Shown in pieces: positions 1-12,300 of a DNA stretch of 64,000 nucleotides. This DNA comes from Nocardia iowensis (GTDB lineage Bacteria > Actinomycetota > Actinomycetes > Mycobacteriales > Mycobacteriaceae). Made by a program: the position numbers and the translations under genes. Location: the NCBI RefSeq assembly GCF_019222765.1, contig NZ_CP078145.1:930001-994000 (forward strand), given 5' to 3'. The notes below the pieces were generated by a model. It saw nothing but the letters and a program-made list of their open reading frames with translations, searched no databases and was not told the origin of the DNA. The first letter of the stretch is position 1. The number at the start of each line of letters is the position of its first letter.

Positions 1-1
1 G

Positions 2-3000
2 CCAGGCCTCGCGGTGGCGGGGCTGGACGCTGATCTCGCGGTGTCGCAGTTCGATCTGCATCTGATCGTGGGCGACGGCTACGACGAGTCCGGCGTGCCG
101 ACGGGCATCAGCGGGTTCTTCACCTATGCCACCGATCTTTTCGATGCCGCGACGGTGCAGGGCTTCGCCGAACGGCTGTCGCGGATCCTCGCCGCCGTGG
201 TGGCGGACGCCGCGATCCCGGTCGGTGATATCGAGGTCCTCGACGCGGCCGAGCGCCGGGATGTGCTGGCGCGGTGGAACGGTACCGAGCAGCAGGTCGA
301 CCGGTCGGCGACATTGGTCTCGCTGTTGGACGCCGCGGTGGCGGCCGATCCGCGATCCGTGGCGCTGGTGATGGACCTGCCGGAGGGTCGCGAGAAGGTC
401 ACCTACGGCGAGCTGGATGCTCGGGTGAATCGTCTTGCCCGGCATCTGATTTCGATGGGTGTGGGTCCGGAGTCGCGGGTGGCGCTCGCTATCCGCCGCT
501 CGGTGGATCTGATTGTGGCGATGTATGCGGTGGCGAAGTCCGGTGGTGCGTATGTGCCGGTGGATCCGGATCAGGGTGCTGAGCGGACCAGCTACATCCT
601 TGAAACCGCTGCGCCGGTGTGTGTGCTGACCAACGCTGAGTTCGATACTGATGTCGCGCCGGTGGTGCGGTTGGACGAGCTCGATCTCGAGGGGCTGGAC
701 AAATCTCCGATCGCCGATGCTGATCGGGTTGCGCCGCTGCGTCCGGCGAATACCGCGTATGTGATTTTCACGTCGGGTTCGACTGGTCGCCCGAAGGGTG
801 TGGCGGTGTCGCATGGGGCGATTGCGAATCAGTTGCAGTGGAAGGTGACCGAGTTCGGTCTCGATGCTGCTGATGCGGTTTTGTTGAAGACGGCGGCGAC
901 GTTCGATTTGTCGGTGTGGGAGTTCTGGTCGGCTGCGGTGTGTGGTGGTCGTTTGGTGATCGCGGCGCCTGATGGTCATCGGGATCCGGCGTATCTCAAC
1001 GAGTTGATGGCTCGCGAGTGGGTCACCACGCTGCATGTGGTCCCGTCGATGCTCGATGCGCTCACCGCCGGTGACTTCCCGAACTCGCTGTGGCGGGTGC
1101 TGGCGATCGGTGAGGCACTGCCCGGTGCATTGGCACAGCGCTTCCAGCGCGACTATTCGCGCGTCGAGCTGTTCAACTTGTACGGCCCGACCGAGGCCGC
1201 GGTGTCCATTACCAGCCATCGGGTCACTCGAAACGATCAGGTATCGGTGCCGATCGGCGCGCCGGAGTGGAACAGCCAGGTCTTCGTCCTGGACGCACGG
1301 CTCCGTCCCGTTCCGGTGGGTGTCTCCGGTGAGCTGTATCTGGCCGGTGCGCAGTTGGCGCGTGGTTATTTCGGTCGTGCGGATTTGACGGCGGATCGGT
1401 TTGTGGCCAATCCGTTCCGGGCTGGTGCGCGGATGTATCGCACTGGTGATTTGGTGGCGTGGAACGCTTCTGGTGAGTTGGAGTACCGGGGTCGTACCGA
1501 CTTCCAGGTCAAGATCCGTGGTTTCCGTATCGAGCTCGGCGAGATCGAGGCCGCGCTGCTGGCGTTGCCCGAGATCGCGCAGACCGCGGTCATCGCCAAG
1601 TCGGACCCGCGCACCGGCGACCGCCTTGTCGCCTACCTGGTCTGCGCGACGAATGCCGATGTCGATGTCGCGCAGGTGAAGTCGGCGCTGGGCGCTGCGT
1701 TGCCGTCGTATATGGTGCCGTCGGCGTTTGTGGTGTTGGATGCGTTGCCGCTCAATGTGAATGGCAAGTTGGATCGCAAGGCGTTGCCGGAGCCGGAGTT
1801 CGAGGCTCAGGTGTTCCGTGCGCCCTCGACCCCGATCGAGGAGATTGTGGCGTCGGTGTTCGCCGAGGTGCTCGGTGTCGAGCGGGTCGGTGCCGACGAT
1901 GATTTCTTCGGTCTCGGTGGTAACTCGCTGCTGGCGACTCAGGTGGCGGCTCGGATCGGTGCCGCGCTGGATTCGCGTGTCCCCGTTCGTACCCTGTTCG
2001 AGGCGTCGACTGTGGCCGGTCTGGCCGTGAAGGTCGAACAGCATGCGGGCACCGGCGGCCGTAAGGCCCTTGTCGCCGGTCCGCGCCCGGATGAGATTCC
2101 ACTGTCGCTCGCCCAGCAGCGCATGTGGTTCCTCAACCAGTTCGACACCACGTCCTCGGTCTACAACATCCCCGCGGCCATCCGCCTCACGGGCGATCTC
2201 GATACCGCCGCACTGCAAGCGGCGGTGACCGATCTGGTGGCCCGCCACGAGATCCTGCGCACCACCTACCCGCAGACACAGCACGGTCCCGTGCAGTCCA
2301 TCGCCGCACACGTGCCGGTCGATCTCGCGCCCGCGCGGATCGATGCGGCGGACGTGGCCGACGCGGTATACCGCGTTGTCGCCACGGGTTTCGACGTCAC
2401 CACCGAGGTGCCGTTCCGCGCCAAGCTGTTCCAGGTCGCCGACACCGAGCACGTCCTGGTCTTCGTGGCCCATCACATCAGCGCCGACGGCTGGTCGATG
2501 GGCCCGCTGACCCGAGACCTGGTGCTGGCCTACGCCGCTCGCACCGGCGGCGAAGCACCCGCATGGGCGCCGCTCCCGGTCCAATACGCGGACTACAGCA
2601 TCTGGCAGCGCGACGTGCTCGGCTCGGAGGACGACCCGACGAGCCTGATCTCCCAGCAGGCCGAGTACTGGCGCACCGCGCTGGCCGCGCTGCCGGACGA
2701 ACTGGCACTGCCCGCGGATCGGCCGCGCCCCGCGGTGGCCTCCTACCAGGGCGCGACGCTGGACTTCGAGATCGACGCGGACTTGCACGCCGCGCTCGAC
2801 CGCGTTGCCCAGCAGCACAATTCGACGCTGTTCATGGTGGTGCACGCCGCACTCGCGGTGCTGCTCGCGCGACTGTCCGGCACCACCGACATCGCCATCG
2901 GCACCCCGGTGGCCGGTCGTGGCGAGGCCGAACTGGACGACATGATCGGCATGTTCGTCAACACACTGGTGCTGCGCAACGAGATCGAACCCGGCGCCAC

Positions 3001-6000
3001 CTTCGACGCGCTGCTCGCCGACGTACGAGACACCGATGTCGCGGCATTCGGCCACGCCGACCTGCCGTTCGAGCGCCTGGTGGAACTGCTGGATCCGGTC
3101 CGCTCGGCGGCGCGGCATCCGCTCTTCCAGGTGATGCTGGTCTTCCAGAACCTGGCCGAGACCTCGCTCGAGCTACCCGGTCTCACCGTGTCCGGCATCG
3201 ATCCGCAGATCCAGCCCGCCAAGTTCGATCTACAGCTCACCGTCGCCGAACAACCGGACACCCAAGGCATTTCGGCGGTTCTCACTTACGCGACCGATCT
3301 GTTCGACGCCGCAACCGTGCAGAACTTCGCCGATCGCTTCCGTCGCATCCTGGCGGCCGTCGCAGCCGATGCCTCGGCGGTCGTCGGCGATATCGACGTG
3401 CTCGCCGCCGGCGAACGCGAACTTGTCCTGCACGAATGGAACTCACTCGGCGCCTGGGTACCCGGTGCGACGCTCCCCGGCCTGATCGCCGATCAGGTGT
3501 GGCGCCGCCCGGACGCGGTCGCGATCCGATTCGCCGATCGCACGCTCACCTTCCGTGAACTGCAGCGCCGGGCCAATCAGGTGGCACGAGCACTGATCGC
3601 GCAGGGTGCAGGCCCGGAATCGCTGGTGGCCGTTGCGGTGCCACGTACCGAGGACCTGCCGGTCGCTCTGCTGGGCGTGCTCGCGACCGGCGCCGCCTAC
3701 CTGCCGATCGACTCCGCGTACCCGGCGCAGCGGCTGGAATTCATGCTCGCCGACGCCGCCCCGGTCTGCGTACTGACCACGGCGGACGAACGGGCCGCGG
3801 TGCCCACCGGTGACCTGCCCGTCGTCTTGTTCGAGGAGACGGCGGCATTCGCCGACGCCCCGGTGCACGATGCCGATCGGCTCGCGCCGCTGCACCCGGA
3901 CAATCTGGCCTACGTCATCTACACGTCCGGCTCGACCGGCGTGCCGAAGGGCGTCGGTGTCGCGCACCGCAATGTCGTCGAACTCTTCGCGAACACCCAG
4001 ACCCTGTTCCGCTTCGACGAACACGATGTGTGGACGTTGTTCCATTCGTTCGCGTTCGACTTCTCGGTGTGGGAACTGTGGTGCGGCTTGGCGCACGGCG
4101 GCTCGGTCGTCGTGGTCGACTACCTGACCTCGCGTTCGCCGGAACAGTTCCGCGAGTTGCTGATTCGCGAGCGCGTTACGGTGTTGAACCAAACTCCGTC
4201 CGCCTTCTATCAATTGGTGGAGGCGGACCGGTCCGCGGCGCCGGGCTCGCTGGCGCTGCGCTACGTGGTGTTCGGCGGCGAGGCCCTCGACCTGCGCAAG
4301 CTCGAACGCTGGTACGAACGGCACGGTGCCGCAGCTCGTCTGGTGAATATGTACGGCATTACCGAGACCACGGTGCACGTGTCGTTCCTGCCGCTGGAAG
4401 AACAGGATCGGCGCAATCCCGCCAGCGTCATCGGGCGAGCGATCCCCGGGCTGGACGCCTACGTGCTCGACCAGCGGCTGCACCCCACCCCGCTCGACGT
4501 GCCGGGCGAGATCCACGTCGTCGGCGCGCAACTGTCCCGTGGCTACCTCGGCAGGCCGGGCCTCACCGCGACCCGTTTCGTCGCGAATCCCTTCGGGGCG
4601 CCAGGTTCACGGATGTACCGCACCGGCGATGTCGGCCGCTGGCGTGACTCCGGCGACAAGGCGCTGCTCGAATACGCCGGTCGCAGTGACCAACAGGTGC
4701 AGCTGCGCGGTTTCCGCATCGAACTCGGCGAGATCGAAGCGGCGCTACTGCGCTGCGACGGCGTCAATCAGGCCGTGGCCCTGGTTCGTTCGGACGCGCA
4801 CGGCGATCGGCTGGTCGGCTACGTGGTGGCCGAGAGCGCTGCCGGAATTGATCCGGTGACCGTTCGTTCCCAGGCCGCCCAGTTCCTTACCGGCTACATG
4901 GTGCCGGACGCCGTCGTCGTCCTCGACGCGCTCCCGCTCACACCCAACGGCAAACTGGACCGAAAGGCCCTGCCCGCACCGGAATTCACCAGTACGGTCA
5001 CCTTCCGTGCGCCCAGCACGCCAGTGGAGCAGGCAGTGGCCGAGGTATTCGCCGATCTGCTCGGCGCGCAGACAGTGGGCCTCGACGACGACTTCTTCGT
5101 GCTCGGCGGAAACTCGCTGCTCGCGGCGCAGGCGGTGGGCCGACTACGCGAGGCCACCGGCGCCACGGTCAGCGTGCAGTGGTTCTTCACCGACGCCACG
5201 GTGGCCGGACTCGCCGCGCGGATCGGCACGCAGCCGACGGGGGAGACCGACGCCGCCATGAACGTCCTGCTGCCGATCCGCCCCGGCGGCACCGCGGCAC
5301 CGCTGTTCTGCCTGCACCCGATGTACGGCCTCGCCTGGAGCTACGCGGGCCTGACCCAGTTCCTGCCCGCCGAGCAGCCGATCTTCGGCGTCCAGTCGCC
5401 CGCTCTTGCCGAGGACGGCGAGCTGCCGAACTCGATCGCCGAGCTGGCGCACCGCTACGTCACCGAGATCAGGACCGTGCAACCGCACGGCCCGTACCGG
5501 CTGCTCGGCTGGTCGCTCGGCGGCGTGCTCGCCCACGCCATCGCGACCGAACTGCAGGCCGACGGCGAGCAGGTCGAGCTGCTGGCCATGATGGACAGCC
5601 ACCCGAACCCCGACGTCGCTGGCTTCCGCGCGGCGGTGCGCGGTGCGCTGGCCGAACTCGGACTCGGCGGTGAGCTGATCGGGCCCGAGGACGACATCTA
5701 CGACCTGAGCGACCAGGCGCTGGCCGCGCTGCACGCGATGATCCCGCCGGAACTGGTCGCGCTGACCCCGGAGCGGCTGCGCCGGATCTATCGCAGCGCG
5801 GTCCGCTCGGCCGAACTCATCGCCGAGCACCGTCCAGGGGTGTTCCACGGTGCGCTGGAGTACTTCAGCGCGGCCGTGGCGGATCCCACGGATGTGCTTC
5901 GCGCCACTGCGACCGACTGGGCTCCGTATGTGACGGGCGCGGTGGTCGACCGGCCGATCGAGGTGACGCACGCGCAGATGACCGCGCAGAAGGCGTTGGC

Positions 6001-6046
6001 CGACATCGGCTCTGAGCTGGCCGTTCTGCTCGATCGGTTGAGCTGA
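2..6046 (+). CDS. Non-ribosomal peptide synthetase, 3' part: (C)-A-T-C-A(Thr)-T-TE
   Basis: Multidomain NRPS whose reading frame is open to the left edge, so the 5' part is missing; the GTG at 14 lies inside a condensation domain and is not a real start. Order of domains, counting from base 14: C-domain tail (to ~75), A (~85-600, SGSTGRPKG core), T (GGNSLLATQ ~637), C (HHISADG ~820), A (~1155-1650), T (~1694), TE (GWSLGG ~1832, with Asp in MDSHP and a His near the end). Read against GrsA positions, the second A pocket is DFWNVGMVHK, a recognised threonine code. The first is DLWHLILVSK, D-x-W-H like serine codes but otherwise unusual. The terminal TE should release the peptide. Domain calls are secure; the first substrate is unknown. 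Confidence 0.95.
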   Translation, partial: PGLAVAGLDADLAVSQFDLHLIVGDGYDESGVPTGISGFFTYATDLFDAATVQGFAERLSRILAAVVADAAIPVGDIEVLDAAERRDVLARWNGTEQQVDRSATLVSLLDAAVAADPRSVALVMDLPEGREKVTYGELDARVNRLARHLISMGVGPESRVALAIRRSVDLIVAMYAVAKSGGAYVPVDPDQGAERTSYILETAAPVCVLTNAEFDTDVAPVVRLDELDLEGLDKSPIADADRVAPLRPANTAYVIFTSGSTGRPKGVAVSHGAIANQLQWKVTEFGLDAADAVLLKTAATFDLSVWEFWSAAVCGGRLVIAAPDGHRDPAYLNELMAREWVTTLHVVPSMLDALTAGDFPNSLWRVLAIGEALPGALAQRFQRDYSRVELFNLYGPTEAAVSITSHRVTRNDQVSVPIGAPEWNSQVFVLDARLRPVPVGVSGELYLAGAQLARGYFGRADLTADRFVANPFRAGARMYRTGDLVAWNASGELEYRGRTDFQVKIRGFRIELGEIEAALLALPEIAQTAVIAKSDPRTGDRLVAYLVCATNADVDVAQVKSALGAALPSYMVPSAFVVLDALPLNVNGKLDRKALPEPEFEAQVFRAPSTPIEEIVASVFAEVLGVERVGADDDFFGLGGNSLLATQVAARIGAALDSRVPVRTLFEASTVAGLAVKVEQHAGTGGRKALVAGPRPDEIPLSLAQQRMWFLNQFDTTSSVYNIPAAIRLTGDLDTAALQAAVTDLVARHEILRTTYPQTQHGPVQSIAAHVPVDLAPARIDAADVADAVYRVVATGFDVTTEVPFRAKLFQVADTEHVLVFVAHHISADGWSMGPLTRDLVLAYAARTGGEAPAWAPLPVQYADYSIWQRDVLGSEDDPTSLISQQAEYWRTALAALPDELALPADRPRPAVASYQGATLDFEIDADLHAALDRVAQQHNSTLFMVVHAALAVLLARLSGTTDIAIGTPVAGRGEAELDDMIGMFVNTLVLRNEIEPGATFDALLADVRDTDVAAFGHADLPFERLVELLDPVRSAARHPLFQVMLVFQNLAETSLELPGLTVSGIDPQIQPAKFDLQLTVAEQPDTQGISAVLTYATDLFDAATVQNFADRFRRILAAVAADASAVVGDIDVLAAGERELVLHEWNSLGAWVPGATLPGLIADQVWRRPDAVAIRFADRTLTFRELQRRANQVARALIAQGAGPESLVAVAVPRTEDLPVALLGVLATGAAYLPIDSAYPAQRLEFMLADAAPVCVLTTADERAAVPTGDLPVVLFEETAAFADAPVHDADRLAPLHPDNLAYVIYTSGSTGVPKGVGVAHRNVVELFANTQTLFRFDEHDVWTLFHSFAFDFSVWELWCGLAHGGSVVVVDYLTSRSPEQFRELLIRERVTVLNQTPSAFYQLVEADRSAAPGSLALRYVVFGGEALDLRKLERWYERHGAAARLVNMYGITETTVHVSFLPLEEQDRRNPASVIGRAIPGLDAYVLDQRLHPTPLDVPGEIHVVGAQLSRGYLGRPGLTATRFVANPFGAPGSRMYRTGDVGRWRDSGDKALLEYAGRSDQQVQLRGFRIELGEIEAALLRCDGVNQAVALVRSDAHGDRLVGYVVAESAAGIDPVTVRSQAAQFLTGYMVPDAVVVLDALPLTPNGKLDRKALPAPEFTSTVTFRAPSTPVEQAVAEVFADLLGAQTVGLDDDFFVLGGNSLLAAQAVGRLREATGATVSVQWFFTDATVAGLAARIGTQPTGETDAAMNVLLPIRPGGTAAPLFCLHPMYGLAWSYAGLTQFLPAEQPIFGVQSPALAEDGELPNSIAELAHRYVTEIRTVQPHGPYRLLGWSLGGVLAHAIATELQADGEQVELLAMMDSHPNPDVAGFRAAVRGALAELGLGGELIGPEDDIYDLSDQALAALHAMIPPELVALTPERLRRIYRSAVRSAELIAEHRPGVFHGALEYFSAAVADPTDVLRATATDWAPYVTGAVVDRPIEVTHAQMTAQKALADIGSELAVLLDRLS
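1670..1981 (+). repeat. Near-identical tract shared with 14209-14520 (A-domain end and T domain)
   Basis: About 312 bases covering the end of the first visible A domain and its T domain match 14209-14520 at a constant offset of 12539, with roughly ten differences by eye and one uninterrupted identical run of over 100 bases. Synonymous codons elsewhere in the same paired A domains have diverged much more, so this fits recent gene conversion or homologous recombination between modules. Confidence 0.8.
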
Positions 6047-6051
6047 GGATG

Positions 6052-6090
6052 CCCTGCCGACGTGAGGTAACCAATCGCGCGTCGGCAGGG
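6052..6090 (+). terminator. Hairpin after first NRPS
   Basis: Perfect 11-bp inverted repeat CCCTGCCGACG / CGTCGGCAGGG separated by 17 bases, starting six bases after the NRPS stop codon. There is no real T-run, so it may be a weak or Rho-assisted terminator, or an mRNA-stabilising hairpin. The remaining ~240 bases to the next start show no gene and no recognisable iron box. Confidence 0.6.
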
Positions 6091-6327
6091 AATAATCGTT
6101 TCCGGCGCACGTTTCGCGCGGTCCGGTCGCGGTCCTGCCCTAGGGGATCGCCGAGGCTGTGTTCGGCGTGGGCCGATGCGGTCGGTAACGATGGGCATGC
6201 GCGCGTTCGATGATCATGGGGGCGGGGGCATCGAAGCGGGTATGCGGCGACAACAGGCAGGGTGAGGCATCTCCATGGTTCGGTCGGTCGGGCAGCGGTG
6301 TGATGAGACGCTCGAAGCGGTGTGCGC

Positions 6328-9300
6328 ATGACCCGCCCGGCACGTGTTCGGCCGACCCGAACCAGGCGGCCGAGAGTCACCACGCTGCCGCAGCTGATGG
6401 CGACCGCCGTCGAGGCGAACCCCGGCGGCATCGGTGTCACCTTCGCCGACGCCACCGGCACGCTGACCGAGCTGAGCTACGCCGAGCTCGATGAGCGGTC
6501 GACCCGGCTGGCCCGGCTGCTGATCGGCCGCGGTGTCGGGCCGGAGGACCTGGTGGCCGTCGGTATCCCGCGGTCGATCGAATCCGTGCTCGCGGTCTGG
6601 GCGGTGGCCAAGACCGGCGCCGGATTCGTGCCGGTGGATCCGAACTATCCGGCCGACCGGGTCGAGCACATGGTCGTCGACTCCGGCGCGGTCTTCGGGC
6701 TGACCGTCGCCGCCGTCCGTGACGAACTGCCGGACCGGGTCGACTGGCTGCCCATCGACACCGCCGACTGCGCCAGGCTGCTCGACGAGTTCCCGGCGGA
6801 CCCGGTGACCTACGTCGACCGGGTGCGGCCGCTGCGTGCCGAGCATCCGGCCTATGTGATCTACACCTCTGGATCGACCGGCAAGCCCAAGGGCGTCGTC
6901 GTCACCCAGGCCGGCTTGTCGAGTTTCTGCGACGAGCAGCGCGAGCGGTACCAGGTCACGAGTGATTCGCGGACTTTGCATTTCGCGTCGCCGTCGTTCG
7001 ATGCCTCGGTGCTGGAACTGCTGCTGGCGATCGGCGGCGCGGCCACCATGGTGGTGGTGGCGCCGACCGTGTTCGGCGGCGAGGAACTGGCCGCGCTGAT
7101 CCGCCGAGAGGGTGTAACGCACGCGTTCATCACCCCCGCCGCGCTGGCGTCGGTGGACCCGACCGGTCTGGACGAGTTGCGCGTGGTGGTCGCCGGCGGC
7201 GAGGCCTGCCCGCCGGAGCTGGTGCGGCGCTGGGCAACACCGGTGTCCGGCGGCACCAGGGAGTTCTTCAACGGGTACGGGCCGACCGAGACCACGATCA
7301 TGACGAATATCAGTGCGCCACTGGTCCCGGACGCGCCGGTGACCATCGGCGCACCGATCCGCGCGATCACCGAATACGTGCTCGACGAGCAGTTGGTCCC
7401 GGTGCCGCGCGGTGCCGTCGGCGAGCTGTATATCACCGGCGCGCAGCTGGCCAGGGGATATCACGATCGGGCAGGGCTCACGGCCGCTCGTTTCGTCGCG
7501 AACCCGTTCGACGCCAACGGGTCCCGGTTGTACCGGTCCGGCGACCTGGTGCGCTGGACCGATCACGGCGAACTGGAGTATCTGGGCCGCAACGACTTCC
7601 AGGTGAAGATCCGCGGCTTCCGGATCGAACTCGGCGAAATCGACGCGGTGCTCGCCGCGCACGAGACCGTCGACTTCGCGGTCACCGTCGGGCACAACCT
7701 GGACAGCGGCGCAACGATTCTCGTGTCGTATGTGCATGCCGCGCCAGGAATGGCCGCGGATGCCGCCGAACTGGCCGGTTTCGCCGAGCAGAGCTTGCCC
7801 GCGCACATGGTGCCCACGGTGGTCATGGTGCTCGATACGATCCCGCTGACCCCCGTTGGCAAGCTGGACCGGGCGGCGCTGCCCGCGCCACGGTTGCAGA
7901 CCAAGGTGTTTCGGGCGCCGGTCGGTCCGCTGGAAGAGCTGGTCGCCGATGTCTTCGCCGAGTTGCTCGGCCCGGGTGCGCCGGTCGGCGCGGACGACAA
8001 CTTCTTCGAGCTCGGCGGCAATTCACTGATCGCGACGCAGGTGGCCGCCCGGCTCGGTGCGGCCGTCGCGGCGCGGGTGCCAGCGCGGCTGATCTTCGAA
8101 ACGCCGACGGTCGCCGGGCTTGCCGAGCGGTTGGAGCCATTGAAGGGCGCCGATGACCGGCGTGCGCTCGCGCCGATGGAGCGGCCGGAGCATATTCCGC
8201 TGTCGCTGGCACAGCAGCGGATGTGGTTCCTGAACCAGTTCGACCCCGCGTCGGCGGCGAACAACATTCCGTTCGCCATTCGGTTGTCCGGGGCGCTGGA
8301 TGTGTCGGCGTTGCAGGCCGCGATCACCGATGTGATCGAACGGCACGAGACGCTGCGCACCGTGTATCCCGCCATCGATGGCACCGGCTACCAGGTGGTA
8401 CTCCCGGCCGCACAGGCTGTTCCGGACCTGGCGCCGAAGCCGTTGGCCGAGCACGAGCTGGTGGACTGGCTGCGCGGGTTCGCGCTGGCCGGATTCGATG
8501 TCGCCGCGGCGGTGCCGCTGCGCATCGCGCTGGCCGAGCTGTCGCCCAGCGAGCACGTGGTCGTGGTGGTCGTGCACCACATCGCCGCCGACGGCGCCTC
8601 GGTAGCGCCGTTCCTGCGTGATCTGCTCGGCGCGTTCCTGTCTCGGCGCAACGGCGCCCCGCCCGCCTTGGCGCCGCTGCCAGTGCAGTACGCCGACTAC
8701 ACGCTGTGGCAGCGGGAAGTGCTCGGCGACGAGAACGATCCCGATTCGGTGGCCGCGGCGCAGATCGCGTACTGGCGCGATGCCCTGGCGGGCATCCCCG
8801 ATCGGCTCGACCTGCCCGCGGACCGCCCGCGTCCGGCCGTCGCCTCCGGTGGCGGCGCGGAGTACACCTTCGAGGTGTCCGCCGAGGTGCATCGCGGGCT
8901 GACCGACCTCGCCCAGCGGGCGGGCGCTTCGGAATTCATGGTGGTGCACGCCGCGTTCGCGGCACTGCTCGCCCGGCTCGCCGGGACCGACGACATCACC
9001 ATCGGCACGCCGGTCGCGGGCCGCGGTGAGCGTGAGCTCGACGGGCTCATCGGCATGTTCGTCAACACCTTGGTGCTGCGCACCACGATCGATCCCGGCG
9101 CCTCCTTCCACGACCTGCTCGCCGCCACCAAAGAGACGGACCTGGCGGCGTTTTCGCATGCCGAGCTACCGTTCGAGCGGTTGGTCGAGGTGCTCGACCC
9201 GGTGCGTTCGCAGGCGCACCACCCGCTGTTCCAGGTCGCACTGTTCTTCCAGAACATGAGCAAGGCCCACGTCGAGCTACCCGGATTGTCCGCGCACGCG

Positions 9301-12300
9301 GTCGATTTCGACGGTGCGGTGGCCAAGTTCGATCTGCAGTTGACCGTCGTGCCCAAGGAAGACAGTGGGTTCTCCGCGCAGTTCACCTATGCCACGGAGC
9401 TGTTCGACGAGACGACGATCGCGCAGTTCGCGCACCGCTTCGAGCGGCTGCTCGCCGGGGTTGCGGAGCATCCGGAGCGCGCCGTCGGTGAGATCGATTT
9501 GCTGGCGCCCGCCGAGCGAGCGCGGATTCTGCTCGAGTGGAACGAGACCCGGCACGCGGTTGCTCCCGAGCTGCTGCTGGACGGGTATCGGCGGGCGGCG
9601 GCGGCACATCCGCGGGCCGTCGCGCTGGACTACGAGGGCGCGACGCTTACCTATCGCGAGTTCGATGAGCAGGTCAACAAGCTTGCCCGGTTGTTGATTT
9701 CGCAGGGAGTCGGCGCGGAGTCGCTGGTGGGATTGGCGATCCGGCGTTCGCTGGACCTGGTCGTCGGCATGTACGCGATCGTCACGGCAGGCGGTGCGTA
9801 TGTGCCGTTGGATCCGGATCATCCGGCCGAGCGGATCGCGCACATTCTCGATACGGCACAGCCGACCTGCGTGCTGACCACGTCGGCGGACGCGATCGAG
9901 GTGCCTGCCGGGATCACGGTGCTCACCCTGGATTCGGTGGATACCAGTGGTTTCGACGGTGCGCCGGTCCGGCAGGAGGAGCTGCTGCGACCGGTGCTGC
10001 CGCAGCATCCGGCCTACGTCATCTTCACGTCCGGCTCGACGGGGCGGCCCAAGGGGGTCGCGGTCTCGCACGCCGCGATCAACAACCAGATCGAGTGGAT
10101 GCTCGCGGCGTACCCGCTGGATGCCGACGATGTGTACCTGCAGAAGACGGCGACGACCTTCGACGTATCGCTGTGGGGCTTCTTCCTGCCACTGCGGGCC
10201 GGGGCGAAGCTGGTCGTGGCCACCCACGATGGCCACCGCGATCCGGCTTACGTCGCGGAAACCATTGCCGCGCAGCGGGTTACCGTCACCGACTTCGTGC
10301 CGTCGATGCTCACGGTATTCGCCGCGCACGTCGAGGCGGGTTCCTGCCCGACGCTGCGCGATGTTTTCGTGATCGGCGAGGCATTGCCGCCGGAGACCGT
10401 CAACGCGTTCCGTGCGGTTTCGGCTGCCGAGGTGCACAACCTGTACGGTCCGACCGAGGCTGCGGTGTCGGTGACCTACTGGCCCGCCGATGGTTCGGAC
10501 ACCCGTTCCGTGCCGATCGGCGTGCCGCAGTGGAACACCCAGGTGTACGTGCTGGACGGCCTGCTGCGACCGGTGCCCGCCGGCGTGCCTGGCGAGCTCT
10601 ACCTCGCCGGTGATCAGTTGGCTCGCGGGTACGTCCGGCGTCCCGACCTGACCTCGGATCGTTTCGTGGCCGACCCGTTCGGTTTCGGCGGACGCATGTA
10701 CCGCACCGGCGATTTGGTGGTGTGGCGCGACGCCACCGCCGGACGGTCGCATCGGCTGGACTACATCGGCCGCACCGACTTCCAGGTCAAGTTCCGCGGC
10801 CAGCGCATCGAACTCGGCGAGATCGAAACCGCGCTGCTGGCGCAGCCTTCGGTGAACCAGGCGGTGGCGCTGGTGCGCCCATCCGCGCTCGGTGACCAGC
10901 TGGTGGCCTACGTTGTTGCCACCCCTGGACATTCGATCGAGCAAGCGGAACTGCTCACGGCTGTCGCGGAAACACTTCCGGCGTACATGGTTCCGACGGC
11001 GATCGTCGCGCTGGACGCCTTGCCGCTGAACCCCAGCGGGAAGCTGGACCGCAAGGCACTACCCGAGCCGACCTTCACCGCGCGGGAATTCCGCGCGCCC
11101 GCAACGCCGGTCGAAGAGATCGTTGCCGAGGTGTTCGGTGAGGTACTCGGACTCAACCGGGTCGGTGCCGACGACGACTTCTTCGCCCTCGGCGGCAACT
11201 CGCTCATCGCCACGCAGCTGGTGGCTCGATTGGGTGCCGCAGTGGATGCCAAGGTTCCGGTGCGGACGCTGTTCGAGACGCCGACGGTGCAGTCGCTGGC
11301 CGCCGCAATCGAATCACGCACCCACGGCGAGCGGGGCGTGCTGCTCGGCAGCATCGCCAGGCCCGACCGGTTGCCGTTGTCGCTGGCACAGCGGCGGATG
11401 TGGTTCCTCAACCGGTTCGATCAGGCCGAAGGCGATGTCGCGACGGCTGGTTCGGCCGCCTACAACCTGCCGTTCGCGCTGCGGCTGACCGGTGCGCTGG
11501 ATGTGGCCGCGCTCGGTGCGGCCCTCGACGACGTGGTGAGCAGGCACGAGGTGCTGCGCACCGTGTATCCGGAGACCGCGGACGGTCCGGTGCAGGTCGT
11601 GTTGCCCGCGAGCCGGGTGACGCTGGACGTCACCGCCCGCCCTGTCACCGCGGCCGAGGTCCCCGGCGAGGTGTACGCGCTGGCGTCGACGCCGTTCGAC
11701 GTGACCGGTGAGGTGCCGGTGCGCGTTCGGCTGCTCGAAATCACCGACGGCACAGCGGGATCGGACTATGTTCTCGCGGTGGTGGTGCATCACATCGCTG
11801 CGGACGCGTCCTCGATGGGGCCGCTGGTGCGCGACGTCATGATCGCCTACGCCGCGCGGACCGCGGGCGAGGCACCCGGGTGGGAACCGCTGCGGGTGCA
11901 GTACGCCGATTACGCCCTGTGGCAGCGCGCGGTCCTCGGCGACGAGACCGATCCTGAATCGATTGCGGCACAGCAGATCCTGTTTTGGCGCAAGCGGCTT
12001 GCCGGGTTGCCGGACCTGCTGGAGTTGCCGACGGACCGGCCGCGGCCCGCGATCGCGTCGATGGCCGGTGCGCGCGTGGACGTACAGATCGATGCGGCCA
12101 CGCACGCTGGACTCGTCGACCTTGCTCACGCGCACGGCGCGACGCTGTTCATGGTCGTGCACACCGCGCTGGCGGTGCTGCTCGGCCGCTTGTCGGGTTC
12201 CGGCGACATCGCCATCGGCACACCGGTGGCGGGTCGTGGTGAACGCGAGCTCGACGACTTGATCGGCATGTTCGTCAACACCGTGGTCTTCCGGGCCACC

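Noticed and set aside
6047..6327. Iron box upstream of the second NRPS, which would mark it as a siderophore synthetase
   Set aside because: No sequence close to the DtxR/IdeR consensus was found here, so a siderophore role is not supported.
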